A DNA stretch of 10,603 nt, taken from NCBI GenBank assembly GCA_964425005.1, contig CAYRKT010000052.1, positions 1 to 10,603 on the forward strand, in the 5' to 3' direction. Positions 1 through 6,664 of this stretch are shown one piece after another (positions within the stretch are counted from its first letter, which is position 1; the number at the start of each line of letters is the position of its first letter). Under the pieces are notes generated by a model. It had not been told where the DNA came from. It made no database searches and was given only the letters and a program-made list of their open reading frames with translations. Source of the DNA: CAYRKT01 sp964425005 (GTDB taxonomy: Bacteria > Synergistota > Synergistia > CAYRKT01). The translations under genes were made by a program, and so were the position numbers.

Positions 1-567
1 AGGCCCGAGACCGAGATCCTGGTGGAAAAGGCGCTCTCCCTCGCCGGCGAGGGAGGGACGATCCTGGACTGGGGATGCGGTAGCGGATGCATAGGCCTGG
101 CCTTCCTCGTCCACAGGCCGGGCTGGAGGCTTTGGGCCATGGACACCTCCGCGAGGGCCATCTCCAACGCCTGGATGAACTTCAAAGAGCACGGGCTCAT
201 GGGGAAGGTGAGGCTGGTCCACGGCTCCAACCGGTCCCTGTCCAGCTCGGTAGAGTTCGACCTGATAGCCTCTAACCCACCGTACATCCCCACAGCGGAG
301 CTCGAGTACCTCATGCCCGAGGTCAGGAGGGAGCCCAGGGAGGCGCTGGACGGAGGACCCGACGGAACGCGCTGCTACCTCCAGGTCCTGGAGCTGGCAG
401 GGGAGCGCCTCGTCGAGGGAGGATTTCTGCTGCTGGAGCTCGGCCCTGCCGGGATCGGAGAGGTCCTATCGGAGAGGGGTGCCGAGATGGGTCTTCGCGC
501 AGTTGAGACGGTCTACGATCTGCGCGGCCTACCCAGGGTTCTGGTGCTGAGGAGGGTTCGGCCTTAG
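1..567 (+). CDS. prmC: PrmC, peptide chain release factor N5-glutamine methyltransferase (5' truncated)
   Basis: SAM-dependent methyltransferase that modifies the Gln of the GGQ motif in release factors RF1/RF2, in the cytoplasm. The frame is open from base 1, so the N-terminal helical domain and start lie outside the window; the GTG at 22 is an internal Val, since the preceding codons spell RPETEILV, the conserved segment ahead of the catalytic domain. Of the 188 residues seen, the SAM-binding motif I is DWGCGSG (about 23-29), the substrate-Gln motif NPPYIP is at 92-97, and the PrmC-typical GGPDG is at 118-122. NPPY with RPETE separates PrmC from other N6/N5 methyltransferases. The family is about 280 residues, so roughly the first third is missing. 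trxB follows after 37 bp on the same strand and is probably co-transcribed. In many bacteria prfA lies just upstream, which cannot be seen here. Confidence 0.95.
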   Translation, partial: RPETEILVEKALSLAGEGGTILDWGCGSGCIGLAFLVHRPGWRLWAMDTSARAISNAWMNFKEHGLMGKVRLVHGSNRSLSSSVEFDLIASNPPYIPTAELEYLMPEVRREPREALDGGPDGTRCYLQVLELAGERLVEGGFLLLELGPAGIGEVLSERGAEMGLRAVETVYDLRGLPRVLVLRRVRP

Positions 568-604
568 TCGATTCGATCTTCGCGGAAAGGGGAGGAGATG
601 CGCG

Positions 605-1528
605 ATGGGCAGGGATTGCGACCTTCTGGTCGTGGGAGGAGGTCCCGCGGGGCTGACCGCGGCGATATACGGCAGGAGGGCTGGCCTGAGCGTAAAGGTC
701 CTGGAGAAGGGGGTCCCTGGCGGGCAGATAAACGTGACCTACGAGCTCGAGAACTACCCCGGCTTCAAGCGGATAGGTGGCGCCGTACTGGGCAGGGTCA
801 TGAGAGATCACGCCCTCCACTTCGGAGCGGAGTTGATCGGCGCTCAGGTGCTCTCGGTCGCCAGGGAGGACGAGGCGTTCAGGTGTCAGACCTCCGAGGG
901 CGAGGTGGCCTCGAAGGCCGTCATATGGGCCACCGGCGCTGAGTACAGGAAGCTAGGGGCGCCTGGGGAAGCGGAGTTCCAGGGAAGGGGCGTCAGCTAC
1001 TGCGCCGTCTGCGACGCTGCCTTCTTCCAGGACGAGGTGGTGGCCGTGGTGGGGGGCGGCAACTCGGCGGTAGAAGAGGCCATTTACCTGACCAAGTTCG
1101 CCAGCAAGGTGTACATAGTCCACAGGCGAGACAAGTTCAGGGCCGACAAGATCGTCTCCGACAGGGCCCTAGCTAATCCCAAGATAGAGCCCGTCTGGAA
1201 CTGCGTCGTGGAGGAGATATTCGGGGACGAGATGGTCCAGGGCATAAGGGTAAAGAACGTGCTGAGCGGAGAGGTCAAGGAGATCCCCGTGGCGGGCGTC
1301 TTCATCTTCATAGGGACCAAGCCCAACACCGAGGAGATAAAGGGCCTGGTGGAGCTGGACGAGATGGGCTACGTGATCACGGACGAGGAGATGAGGACTT
1401 CCCTCCCCGGCTTATTCGCGGCCGGCGACGTGCGCAAGAAGAGCCTCAGACAGGTGATAACGGCGGCCGCCGATGGGGCCATCGCGGCCATGTCCGCATA
1501 CCACTACCTGGAGAAATCTCACGGCTAG
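605..1528 (+). CDS. trxB: Thioredoxin reductase (NADPH, FAD)
   Basis: Flavoenzyme that passes electrons from NADPH through FAD and a redox-active disulfide to thioredoxin in the cytoplasm. The 307 residues match the low-Mr TrxB family in length. Visible in order: N-terminal FAD dinucleotide fold GGGPAG (11-16), redox disulfide CAVC (133-136) followed by the usual Asp, second dinucleotide fold GGGNSA (150-155), HRRDKFRA (173-180) whose arginines normally bind the NADPH 2'-phosphate, and the C-terminal FAD motif AAGDVR (272-277). The ATG at 605 has a strong Shine-Dalgarno GGGGAGGAG at 589-597. An ATG at 598 is in another frame and overlaps that site. No thioredoxin gene is adjacent. The HRR...R motif argues for NADPH use rather than a ferredoxin- or NADH-dependent relative. 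The gene converges with the cdsB-like gene, 32 bp apart. Confidence 0.96.
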   Translation: MGRDCDLLVVGGGPAGLTAAIYGRRAGLSVKVLEKGVPGGQINVTYELENYPGFKRIGGAVLGRVMRDHALHFGAELIGAQVLSVAREDEAFRCQTSEGEVASKAVIWATGAEYRKLGAPGEAEFQGRGVSYCAVCDAAFFQDEVVAVVGGGNSAVEEAIYLTKFASKVYIVHRRDKFRADKIVSDRALANPKIEPVWNCVVEEIFGDEMVQGIRVKNVLSGEVKEIPVAGVFIFIGTKPNTEEIKGLVELDEMGYVITDEEMRTSLPGLFAAGDVRKKSLRQVITAAADGAIAAMSAYHYLEKSHG

Positions 1529-1532
1529 GAGG

Positions 1533-1582
1533 GGCCAGGGCGCGCTGGCCGGCGACGATCTCAAGAGGACCAGCCGGCCAGC
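1533..1582. terminator. Convergent intergenic inverted repeats (candidate bidirectional terminator)
   Basis: GGCCAG (1533-1538) pairs with CTGGCC (1545-1550) across a 6-nt loop. GCTGGCCGGC (1544-1553) also pairs perfectly with GCCGGCCAGC (1573-1582) across 19 nt. The two hairpins share the middle arm, so only one can form at a time. They lie between the stop codons of trxB and the convergent cdsB-like gene, and the second reaches into the last codons of the latter. Neither is followed by a T-run, so intrinsic termination is not certain. Confidence 0.45.
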
Positions 1583-2868
1583 ACGTCCAGCACCACCTTG
1601 TCCACCGCTCCCATACCGTATCGGTTCACCAGAGCAGCGGCTCTAATCGTCTCCTCGAGGGTCCTCCCCACCACCCCCTGGAAGGGACGGAGCTCGACCC
1701 CCTGCAGGGCTAGCATGGCCGACGAAAAGGCCTCGAAAGCGGCGTTGCCCACCTTGAGCGCGCAGCTCTCCTTGGCGCCGTCGCAGAGCATGCCCAGGAG
1801 GTTCGCCACCACCATCACGGCGGCCCTCTCGGCCTTCGCCTTGTCCTTCGAGAGCATGTAGGCTATGCCAGAAGCAGCTCCCGAGCCTGCGGCCACGGCA
1901 CAACCGCACATGGGCGAGAGACGTCCCAGGGCGCTCTTGACGTAGCTGGTCACCAGGTGGGAGAGGCCTATGCCCTCGGCGAGAGACCTCCTGTCCACAC
2001 CCCTCTCCAATCCCACCAGGTAGACGGGGATGGTGGCGGTTATCCCGTGGTTTCCGCTGCCAGCGCTGCTCATCACCGTCTTGAAGGCGCCCGACATGCG
2101 GACCTCCGAGGCAGCAGAGCAAAGCGCCTTTATCCGTAGGCCCAGCGCCATAACCCCCGAAGAACCCTGGGCCATCTCCATCGTCCTCCTCCCCAACCCA
2201 AGGGCGACGACCCCCTCGGCGAGGCCGTGCTCCCCCACTTCCAGGTTCATGGATGCCCCATCGATCAGGAAGCGCTCGTCCTCTTCCTCCATGGTGGACA
2301 GCACGCCGAAGAGGTCCCCGAAGGAGAGCCCCGAGAAGGCGAGCTCGAACCTCTCCCTGTCCAGAGCCCCGGCGCAAGAGAAGTCCCCGCCTTTGACCAC
2401 CGGCTTGCCGTTCAGCGACATCTCCACCACGTTGGAGTGACTCCCCTGCACCGTGCAGGTGGCCTCCTCGCCGTCCGAGGCCCTGACGCAAGCCTTCACG
2501 TAAAGCCCCTTGTGCTCCTGCGACAGGCTCACGAGGACCTTGCCCTCCTCCAGGATGGCGAGCGCCATGGCCCGCTCGGGGTCACCGCACCTGGCCAGCA
2601 CCTCCAGCTCGAGGGAAGGATCGCCTCCCACGAAGCCCAACGCCGCCGCAACCGCGTTGCCCCTCAAACCGCCCCCGCCGGGAATCCCCACCGCAGCCCC
2701 GTTCTTGTAGACGCTCTCGCTCAGGTAGAGCTCGATCCTCGACAACCTGCCGACGTCCCTGTCCCGCAGGAGGGAGGCCGCCCTCGCCACCGCCAGGGCG
2801 ACGCAAGCCGGCTCGGTGCAACCCAGGGAGGGCCTCACCTCGTGCTTTAAAAAGTAGGACATCCTCAA
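1561..2868 (-). CDS. L-cysteine desulfidase / Fe-S serine dehydratase alpha-like protein (CdsB/CyuA, UPF0597 family)
   Basis: Belongs to the UPF0597/COG3681 family, whose characterised members (archaeal CdsB, E. coli CyuA/YhaM) use a [4Fe-4S] cluster to break L-cysteine down to pyruvate, ammonia and sulfide; the fold is related to Fe-S L-serine dehydratases. The 435 residues are full length for the family. Seen: SLGCTEP (14-20) with the cluster-type Cys17, GIPGG (61-65), GSGNHGI (270-276), MCGC (320-323) and LCDGAKESC (361-369), giving the expected Cys set. There is no signal peptide or membrane segment. The TTG at 2868 is chosen as start because GGAGGT (2877-2882) lies 8 nt before it; the in-frame ATG two codons later (2862) is 14 nt from that site. 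The gene is divergent from the DASS symporter and convergent with trxB. Substrate (Cys, Ser or another hydroxy/thiol amino acid) cannot be fixed from sequence. Confidence 0.88.
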   Translation of the reverse strand: MRMSYFLKHEVRPSLGCTEPACVALAVARAASLLRDRDVGRLSRIELYLSESVYKNGAAVGIPGGGGLRGNAVAAALGFVGGDPSLELEVLARCGDPERAMALAILEEGKVLVSLSQEHKGLYVKACVRASDGEEATCTVQGSHSNVVEMSLNGKPVVKGGDFSCAGALDRERFELAFSGLSFGDLFGVLSTMEEEDERFLIDGASMNLEVGEHGLAEGVVALGLGRRTMEMAQGSSGVMALGLRIKALCSAASEVRMSGAFKTVMSSAGSGNHGITATIPVYLVGLERGVDRRSLAEGIGLSHLVTSYVKSALGRLSPMCGCAVAAGSGAASGIAYMLSKDKAKAERAAVMVVANLLGMLCDGAKESCALKVGNAAFEAFSSAMLALQGVELRPFQGVVGRTLEETIRAAALVNRYGMGAVDKVVLDVLAGWSS

Positions 2869-2876
2869 AGGATACC

Positions 2877-2882
2877 ACCTCC
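2877..2882 (-). promoter_or_regulatory. Shine-Dalgarno of the CdsB-like gene (decides TTG start)
   Basis: On the minus strand this reads GGAGGT, a full match to the anti-SD. It lies 8 nt before TTG 2868 and 14 nt before ATG 2862, which favours the TTG. Confidence 0.75.
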
Positions 2883-2896
2883 GTAATTTTTCTAAA

Positions 2897-2913
2897 TTGT
2901 TTAACTTTTACAA
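2897..2913. promoter_or_regulatory. Imperfect palindrome in divergent region, Rex-like operator candidate
   Basis: TTGTTTAACTTTTACAA is a 17-bp palindrome with 12 of 16 paired positions complementary (TTGTnnAAnTTnnACAA). It resembles the clostridial Rex (NADH/NAD+ sensor) site TTGTTAA-N4-TTAACAA but is one base shorter in the centre. It lies 29 bp upstream of the CdsB-like start and 38 bp upstream of the -10 of the transporter, in an AT-rich patch of a GC-rich window, so it could serve either gene. Assignment to Rex is a guess from shape only. Confidence 0.3.
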
Positions 2914-2932
2914 CATATCCCACGCGCGCGAT

Positions 2933-2945
2933 GGTGGCTTCCACC
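2933..2945. repeat. Short inverted repeat GGTGG-CTT-CCACC in promoter spacer
   Basis: Perfect 5-bp arms around a 3-nt centre, ending 5 bp before the putative -10 of the transporter gene, where a repressor would block RNA polymerase. It is short enough to arise by chance in GC-rich DNA. Confidence 0.25.
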
Positions 2946-2956
2946 TGTGCTATGAT
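2946..2956 (+). promoter_or_regulatory. Extended -10 promoter for the DASS symporter
   Basis: TGTGCTATGAT contains TGC directly before TATGAT (2951-2956), the extended -10 form, one mismatch from TATAAT. No good -35 hexamer is seen 16-18 bp upstream, which is common for extended -10 promoters. Transcription would start near 2963, leaving a leader of about 74 nt before ATG 3037. The same element recurs upstream of two other genes in this window. Confidence 0.55.
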
Positions 2957-3036
2957 CTATTTTAGCTCTTTTCCAGTCCCGGTCGGTGGAGCTGGCTCAG
3001 AGGTCTGGAGAGTTGAAAGCCGTTGGGGGTGTGCCG

Positions 3037-4437
3037 ATGAGCAAGGGCGTTTCAAGGGGGTCTGGGTTGTGGGTCTTCTTGGCCATATTGGCGCTGGCAT
3101 ATGGGATAACCAAGATGCCCGCGCTGGGAGGGCTATCCCAGGAGGCCAGATACATGCTCGGGATAACCTTCGTGGCCATAGCCTGCTGGGTGACCGAGTG
3201 CATATCCATACCTCTTACGGGCATAGTGATAATATTCCTCCAGTCCGTCCTGGGGGTGCTGCCCCTATCCCAGGGGCTATCCTACGTGGCCTCCAAGGTC
3301 AACGTCCTCATATTCGCAGGGCTCGTGATCTCCATAGCCCTGTCCAAGTATCAGCTGGACAGGCTCTTAAGCCTTAAAATGGTCTCGCTGGTGGGAGATC
3401 GAATCGACAGGATAGTCCTGGCCATGATGATGGCCACGTCTCTCCTCTCCATGTGGGTCCCCAACACCGCGGCCGCCGCCATAATGGTCCCCATAGCCTT
3501 CGGCATCCTGAACCTGGTCGAGGCCAGGCCCGGCGAGAGCGAGCTCGGCAAGGCCATGATGATAGGCATAGCTTACGCCGCGAGCATAGGGGGCATGGGA
3601 ACTCCGGTGGGAACCCCGCCGTCCTCCGTCACCATAGGCTTCCTCAAGGAGCTCGCCGGCATAGAGGTTACCTTCCTCCAGTGGATGGCCAGGGGGGTCC
3701 CCGTGTCCCTCGCCATGACCCTGATAGCCTGGAAGCTACTCCTCCTGCTGTTCAAGCCCGAGGTCAGCAGGATAGAGGGCGGGAGGGAGATAGTGGAGGC
3801 CGAGCTCTCCAAGATGGGCAAGCTCACGGGAAAGCAGACCCAGACCCTGCTGCTCTTCGCCGTCTCCGTGGTGCTCTGGCTCATGGACTCGTTCCTTCCG
3901 GTCTTAAAGGACTGGATGTACTTGGCCTCCATGCTCATAGTGATAGCCTTCCTGCTGCCGGGGGTGGGAGTGCTATCCTGGAGAGAGGTCTCCAAGGAGG
4001 CCGACTGGGGTGTTCTCTTCCTGGTGGCGGGAGGATTGGCGCTGGGCGGGGGCTTGAGCAAGGTAGGACTGATAGGGCTCCTCTCCAAGTGGGTTGGAGG
4101 TTGGCTATCCGGACTGAACCCCAACGTGGTGGCAGCCCTAATGGTGCTGATAGTGAGCTTCAGCATACTGGTCTTCTGCAGCGTCACCGCCACCTCCTCG
4201 GCCTTCGTGCCCATAGCCATAGGGATAGCCCTGGAGCTGGGCATCGAGCCAAGGCTCTTGGGGATGGCAGCAGGCTTCGCCTCCTGCTTCGCCTTCTTCC
4301 TCCCGGCTAACACCCCTCCCAACGCCATAGCCTACTCCTACGGGTACTTCAAGAACTACGAGATGGCCAAGTCTGGCTTCCTGCTGACCGTCATGGGCGC
4401 GCTCCTGCTCATGCTCCTCGGGCCCATCCTGTGGTAA
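3037..4437 (+). CDS. DASS/SLC13-type anion (dicarboxylate/sulfate-like) Na+ symporter, divergent
   Basis: Polytopic inner-membrane permease of the divalent anion:Na+ symporter group (Na_sulph_symp, SLC13/INDY/CitT), probably importing a di- or tricarboxylate or related anion. It has 466 residues from ATG 3037, with many hydrophobic segments and the two-fold repeat of the family. Repeat 1 has PNTAAAAIMVP (from residue 142) and GTPVGTPPSS (187-196). Repeat 2 has WGVLFLVAGG, SVTATSSAFVP (from 382) and LPANTPPNA (422-430). The canonical SNT motifs are thus changed to PNT and SVT, so the specificity may be unusual. Start: GGGGGT (3025-3030) lies 6 nt before ATG 3037. In-frame GTG 2986, TTG 3013 and GTG 3031 are alternatives; TTG 3013 follows AGAGGT by 8 nt. 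The gene is divergent from the CdsB-like gene, suggesting shared control and perhaps a linked substrate. The substrate is not assignable. Confidence 0.85.
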   Translation: MSKGVSRGSGLWVFLAILALAYGITKMPALGGLSQEARYMLGITFVAIACWVTECISIPLTGIVIIFLQSVLGVLPLSQGLSYVASKVNVLIFAGLVISIALSKYQLDRLLSLKMVSLVGDRIDRIVLAMMMATSLLSMWVPNTAAAAIMVPIAFGILNLVEARPGESELGKAMMIGIAYAASIGGMGTPVGTPPSSVTIGFLKELAGIEVTFLQWMARGVPVSLAMTLIAWKLLLLLFKPEVSRIEGGREIVEAELSKMGKLTGKQTQTLLLFAVSVVLWLMDSFLPVLKDWMYLASMLIVIAFLLPGVGVLSWREVSKEADWGVLFLVAGGLALGGGLSKVGLIGLLSKWVGGWLSGLNPNVVAALMVLIVSFSILVFCSVTATSSAFVPIAIGIALELGIEPRLLGMAAGFASCFAFFLPANTPPNAIAYSYGYFKNYEMAKSGFLLTVMGALLLMLLGPILW

Positions 4438-4440
4438 AAT
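4430..4440 (+). promoter_or_regulatory. Candidate extended -10 promoter for the chemoreceptor gene
   Basis: TGTGGTAAAAT has TGG directly before TAAAAT (4435-4440) and overlaps the stop codon of the symporter gene. It matches the pattern TGTGnTAnnAT seen at two other gene starts here. No clear -35 is visible. A start near 4447 would give a leader of about 67 nt. Confidence 0.4.
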
Positions 4441-4458
4441 GGGTCCAAGGTTCTAAAG

Positions 4459-4471
4459 GTTAAAAGTTAAC
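4459..4471. repeat. Perfect palindrome GTTAA-AAG-TTAAC upstream of the chemoreceptor
   Basis: A 13-bp perfect inverted repeat in the 76-bp gap before the MCP gene, just downstream of the proposed transcription start. It contains TAAAAGTTAA, a 10-mer also present on the minus strand at 2901-2910 upstream of the CdsB-like gene. It may be an operator, or simply AT-rich intergenic sequence. Confidence 0.3.
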
Positions 4472-4513
4472 GAGCGAAACCGAAGACGGCGAGGTCGTCG
4501 AGGGGGGGTGCGG

Positions 4514-6601
4514 ATGTCCAGCTTGAGCCTCAGGAGCAAGCTGCTTCTGGCGATTCTGTTGCCGGTGGTGATAGGAGCGGCCCTCTTCTCCTACGTGGTC
4601 CTGGAGAGGGAGAGGAGGATGGCTTTAGAGGCCGCCGAGGAGATAGGGGTCGCCAGGTCGGAGGCCATATCGGGCAAGGTGATGGTCCTGATCGAGAGGG
4701 CCATAGCGCTCATGAAGCAGCTTGGGCTGCACCTGGAGAAGAACCCCGAGCTGGCCAGGTCCGAGGAGGCGTTGAGGAAGGGCCTCTCGGACCTCCTATC
4801 CGAGTGCGAGCTAACCCTGTCGGGGATCGCCGTCCTTGAGGAGGAGGGCAAGCTGGTCCTGGGAGTGAGGGCGAAGAAGGCCGAGGGCAAGGTGGCCTTC
4901 GACAACCCCCTGGAGGGCGACAAGAGGGTGGAGGAAAGCCAAGAGTTCAAGGTGGCCTCGGGCGCCAAGGGCCTGGCGCTGGGAGAGCCCAGGCAGATAG
5001 AGTCGGGTGGGGATAAGTTCTTGGCCTTCCCCATAGGGAGGTCCATACCCATCGGCGACAAGGGAAGGCTGATCCTCGCCTTAGAGCTCGACACCAGGCC
5101 GATCCAGAAGCTGGTGGAGGAATCCCGCTACATGAAGGAGGGGCTGATAAGGGTATTCGACGAGAGGGGCCTGGTGATAGCTCACACGGAAAAGGCCAGG
5201 ATAGGCAAGCCCATCGGCGAGGTGAAGGACAAGGCCTACTTCGAGGGCTTCATGGCCCGCATAAAGCGAGGAGAGACGGTGAGGGAATACCAGTGGTCCG
5301 AGGCCCTAAAGCAGGATACCTTTAAGGTGAACGTCCCTGTGAAGCTCCCAGAGGTGGAAAGGACCTGGGTCTTCTCCACCGTGGTCACCAAGGGGGAGCT
5401 CGCCTCGAGCTACAGGCAGGCGCTGAAGGTCAACCTGGCCATGCTCTCAGGCATATTGCTGGTGATAGCTCTAAGCAGCTACCTCTTCGCCTCGAGGATA
5501 TCGAGGGGGATGAGGAGGCTCACCGACTCGGTCTCGGCCCTCCAGGAGGGGAAGCTGGAGGCGGACTGCGAGGGAGCCGGAGGGGACGAGATAGGCTCGG
5601 CCCTGCGCATCCTGTGCGAGGCCCTTTCTCGCATGAGGTCGGCGGTGGAGTCGGCGATCTCCGCGGCGGACTCGACGGCCAGCTCCTCAGCAAGCCTTTC
5701 CTCGGCGGTCCAGCAGGTGGAGGCCTCCTTAAGCGAGATGCGAAGGGGCATGGAGGAGATCTCGGCCCTGGCCGAGTCTAACTCGGCCTCGATAGAGCAG
5801 ACCAACGCCGGCATAGAGGAGGTGGCCTCCGGGGCTCAGACCGCCGCCAGGAAGGCCGGCGAGATGGCCGAACTGGCGCGCCAGACCAGCGCGCTCCTCC
5901 ACTCGGTGGTCCAGCGCATGCTGGAGGGCAGCAAGAGGCTTCAGGAGATAGCCGACGAAGCTCGATCCTCCATGGAGGAGACCAGGGCCCTGATGAGGGC
6001 CGTGGAGTCGATAAAGGGGTTCGTGGCCACCATCACCTCCATAGCCGACCAGACGAACCTGCTGGCGCTCAACGCTGCCATAGAGGCGGCCCGGGCGGGT
6101 GAGGCCGGAAGGGGCTTCGCCGTGGTGGCCGAGGAGGTCAGGAAGCTCGCCGAGGAGTCCGCCAAAGCGGCCAAGGAGATAGCGGAGATCATAAGGAACC
6201 TGACCTCCCAGGCCGAGAGGACGAGGCAATACATGGAGACGAGCGCCGTCAAGACCTCCGAGATATCCAAGGACATGGCCAGCTCCAGCCAGGAGCTCCA
6301 AGAGGTAGAGGCCAAGATGGCCACCATAGACGAGGCCGCCTCTGGCGTGGCCTCGGTGGCGGAGGAACAATCCGCCTCCACCCAGGAGATGGCCGCCGCC
6401 ACAGACCAGCTCGCCAAGGACGTGGTGAGGATGGCCGAGCTGGTGGACAACTTCAAGTCCTCCATAGCTGAGATAGAGAGAGCCATGGAGTCGCTCTCCA
6501 GGGAGGCCGAGGAGCTAGCTAAGGGGAGCTCCAACCTCAAGGACAAGCTCCTCTTCTTCAAATTGACGAGGGAGAGCAGGGCCATAAGACCAGCAAAGTA
6601 A
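4514..6601 (+). CDS. Methyl-accepting chemotaxis protein (dCache-HAMP-MCP signal)
   Basis: Transmembrane chemoreceptor that passes ligand binding outside the membrane to CheA/CheW inside. Positions here count from the GTG at 4508; subtract 2 for the ATG start. TM1 is at about 12-31, followed by an extracytoplasmic domain of about 275 residues. Its distal part carries RVFDERGLVIAH...IGKPIGE (215-238), typical of double-Cache ligand domains. TM2 is at about 309-328, HAMP at about 329-380, and a long helical methylation/signalling rod at 380-690 has the conserved hairpin tip around 513-549 (SIADQTNLLALNAAIEAARA, then GRGFAVVAEEVRKLAE). The C-terminus RAIRPAK lacks the NWETF-type CheR/CheB tether. 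ATG 4514 is preferred over GTG 4508 because the G-run AGGGGGGG (4501-4508) fits it as Shine-Dalgarno. No che genes are nearby. The ligand is unknown; Cache receptors often bind amino or organic acids, which would fit the neighbouring transporter. Confidence 0.95.
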   Translation: MSSLSLRSKLLLAILLPVVIGAALFSYVVLERERRMALEAAEEIGVARSEAISGKVMVLIERAIALMKQLGLHLEKNPELARSEEALRKGLSDLLSECELTLSGIAVLEEEGKLVLGVRAKKAEGKVAFDNPLEGDKRVEESQEFKVASGAKGLALGEPRQIESGGDKFLAFPIGRSIPIGDKGRLILALELDTRPIQKLVEESRYMKEGLIRVFDERGLVIAHTEKARIGKPIGEVKDKAYFEGFMARIKRGETVREYQWSEALKQDTFKVNVPVKLPEVERTWVFSTVVTKGELASSYRQALKVNLAMLSGILLVIALSSYLFASRISRGMRRLTDSVSALQEGKLEADCEGAGGDEIGSALRILCEALSRMRSAVESAISAADSTASSSASLSSAVQQVEASLSEMRRGMEEISALAESNSASIEQTNAGIEEVASGAQTAARKAGEMAELARQTSALLHSVVQRMLEGSKRLQEIADEARSSMEETRALMRAVESIKGFVATITSIADQTNLLALNAAIEAARAGEAGRGFAVVAEEVRKLAEESAKAAKEIAEIIRNLTSQAERTRQYMETSAVKTSEISKDMASSSQELQEVEAKMATIDEAASGVASVAEEQSASTQEMAAATDQLAKDVVRMAELVDNFKSSIAEIERAMESLSREAEELAKGSSNLKDKLLFFKLTRESRAIRPAK

Positions 6602-6629
6602 GCTATAAACCGGGACAAAACCATATAAG

Positions 6630-6664
6630 CATCGGGGAAAGCCGCGAATTGGCTTTCCCCGATG
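6630..6664 (+). terminator. Perfect 14-bp hairpin, candidate MCP terminator
   Basis: CATCGGGGAAAGCC (6630-6643) and GGCTTTCCCCGATG (6651-6664) are exact reverse complements around a 7-nt loop. The hairpin starts 28 bp after the MCP stop codon, where a terminator is expected. It is not followed by a T-run; instead the next bases are a consensus extended -10. The 3' arm therefore also forms the spacer region of the next promoter. Confidence 0.6.

Noticed and set aside
598..942. ATG at 598 with a frame overlapping trxB
   Set aside because: It is out of frame with trxB, overlaps the trxB Shine-Dalgarno, and encodes an Arg/Gly-rich product typical of GC-rich off-frames.
2963..3036. Possible leader hairpin or riboswitch before the symporter gene
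   Set aside because: Only short imperfect pairings (AGCTC/GAGCT, TCCAG/CTGGA with a bulge) are seen and no known riboswitch core is recognised.
3573..4328. Antisense open frame (251 codons) opposite the symporter
   Set aside because: No recognisable motif, and composition follows from the codon use of the membrane protein on the other strand.
4502..4508. Run of seven G directly before the MCP start, as a possible phase-variable tract
   Set aside because: It is short and serves well as a Shine-Dalgarno; it lies outside the coding frame from ATG 4514, and similar G-rich Shine-Dalgarno sites occur before other genes here.
5941..6624. Long antisense open frame (227 codons) opposite the MCP signalling domain
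   Set aside because: It is a compositional shadow of a repetitive, Ala/Ser/Glu-rich GC-rich gene; low-complexity product, no recognisable domain, and the plus-strand gene is certain.
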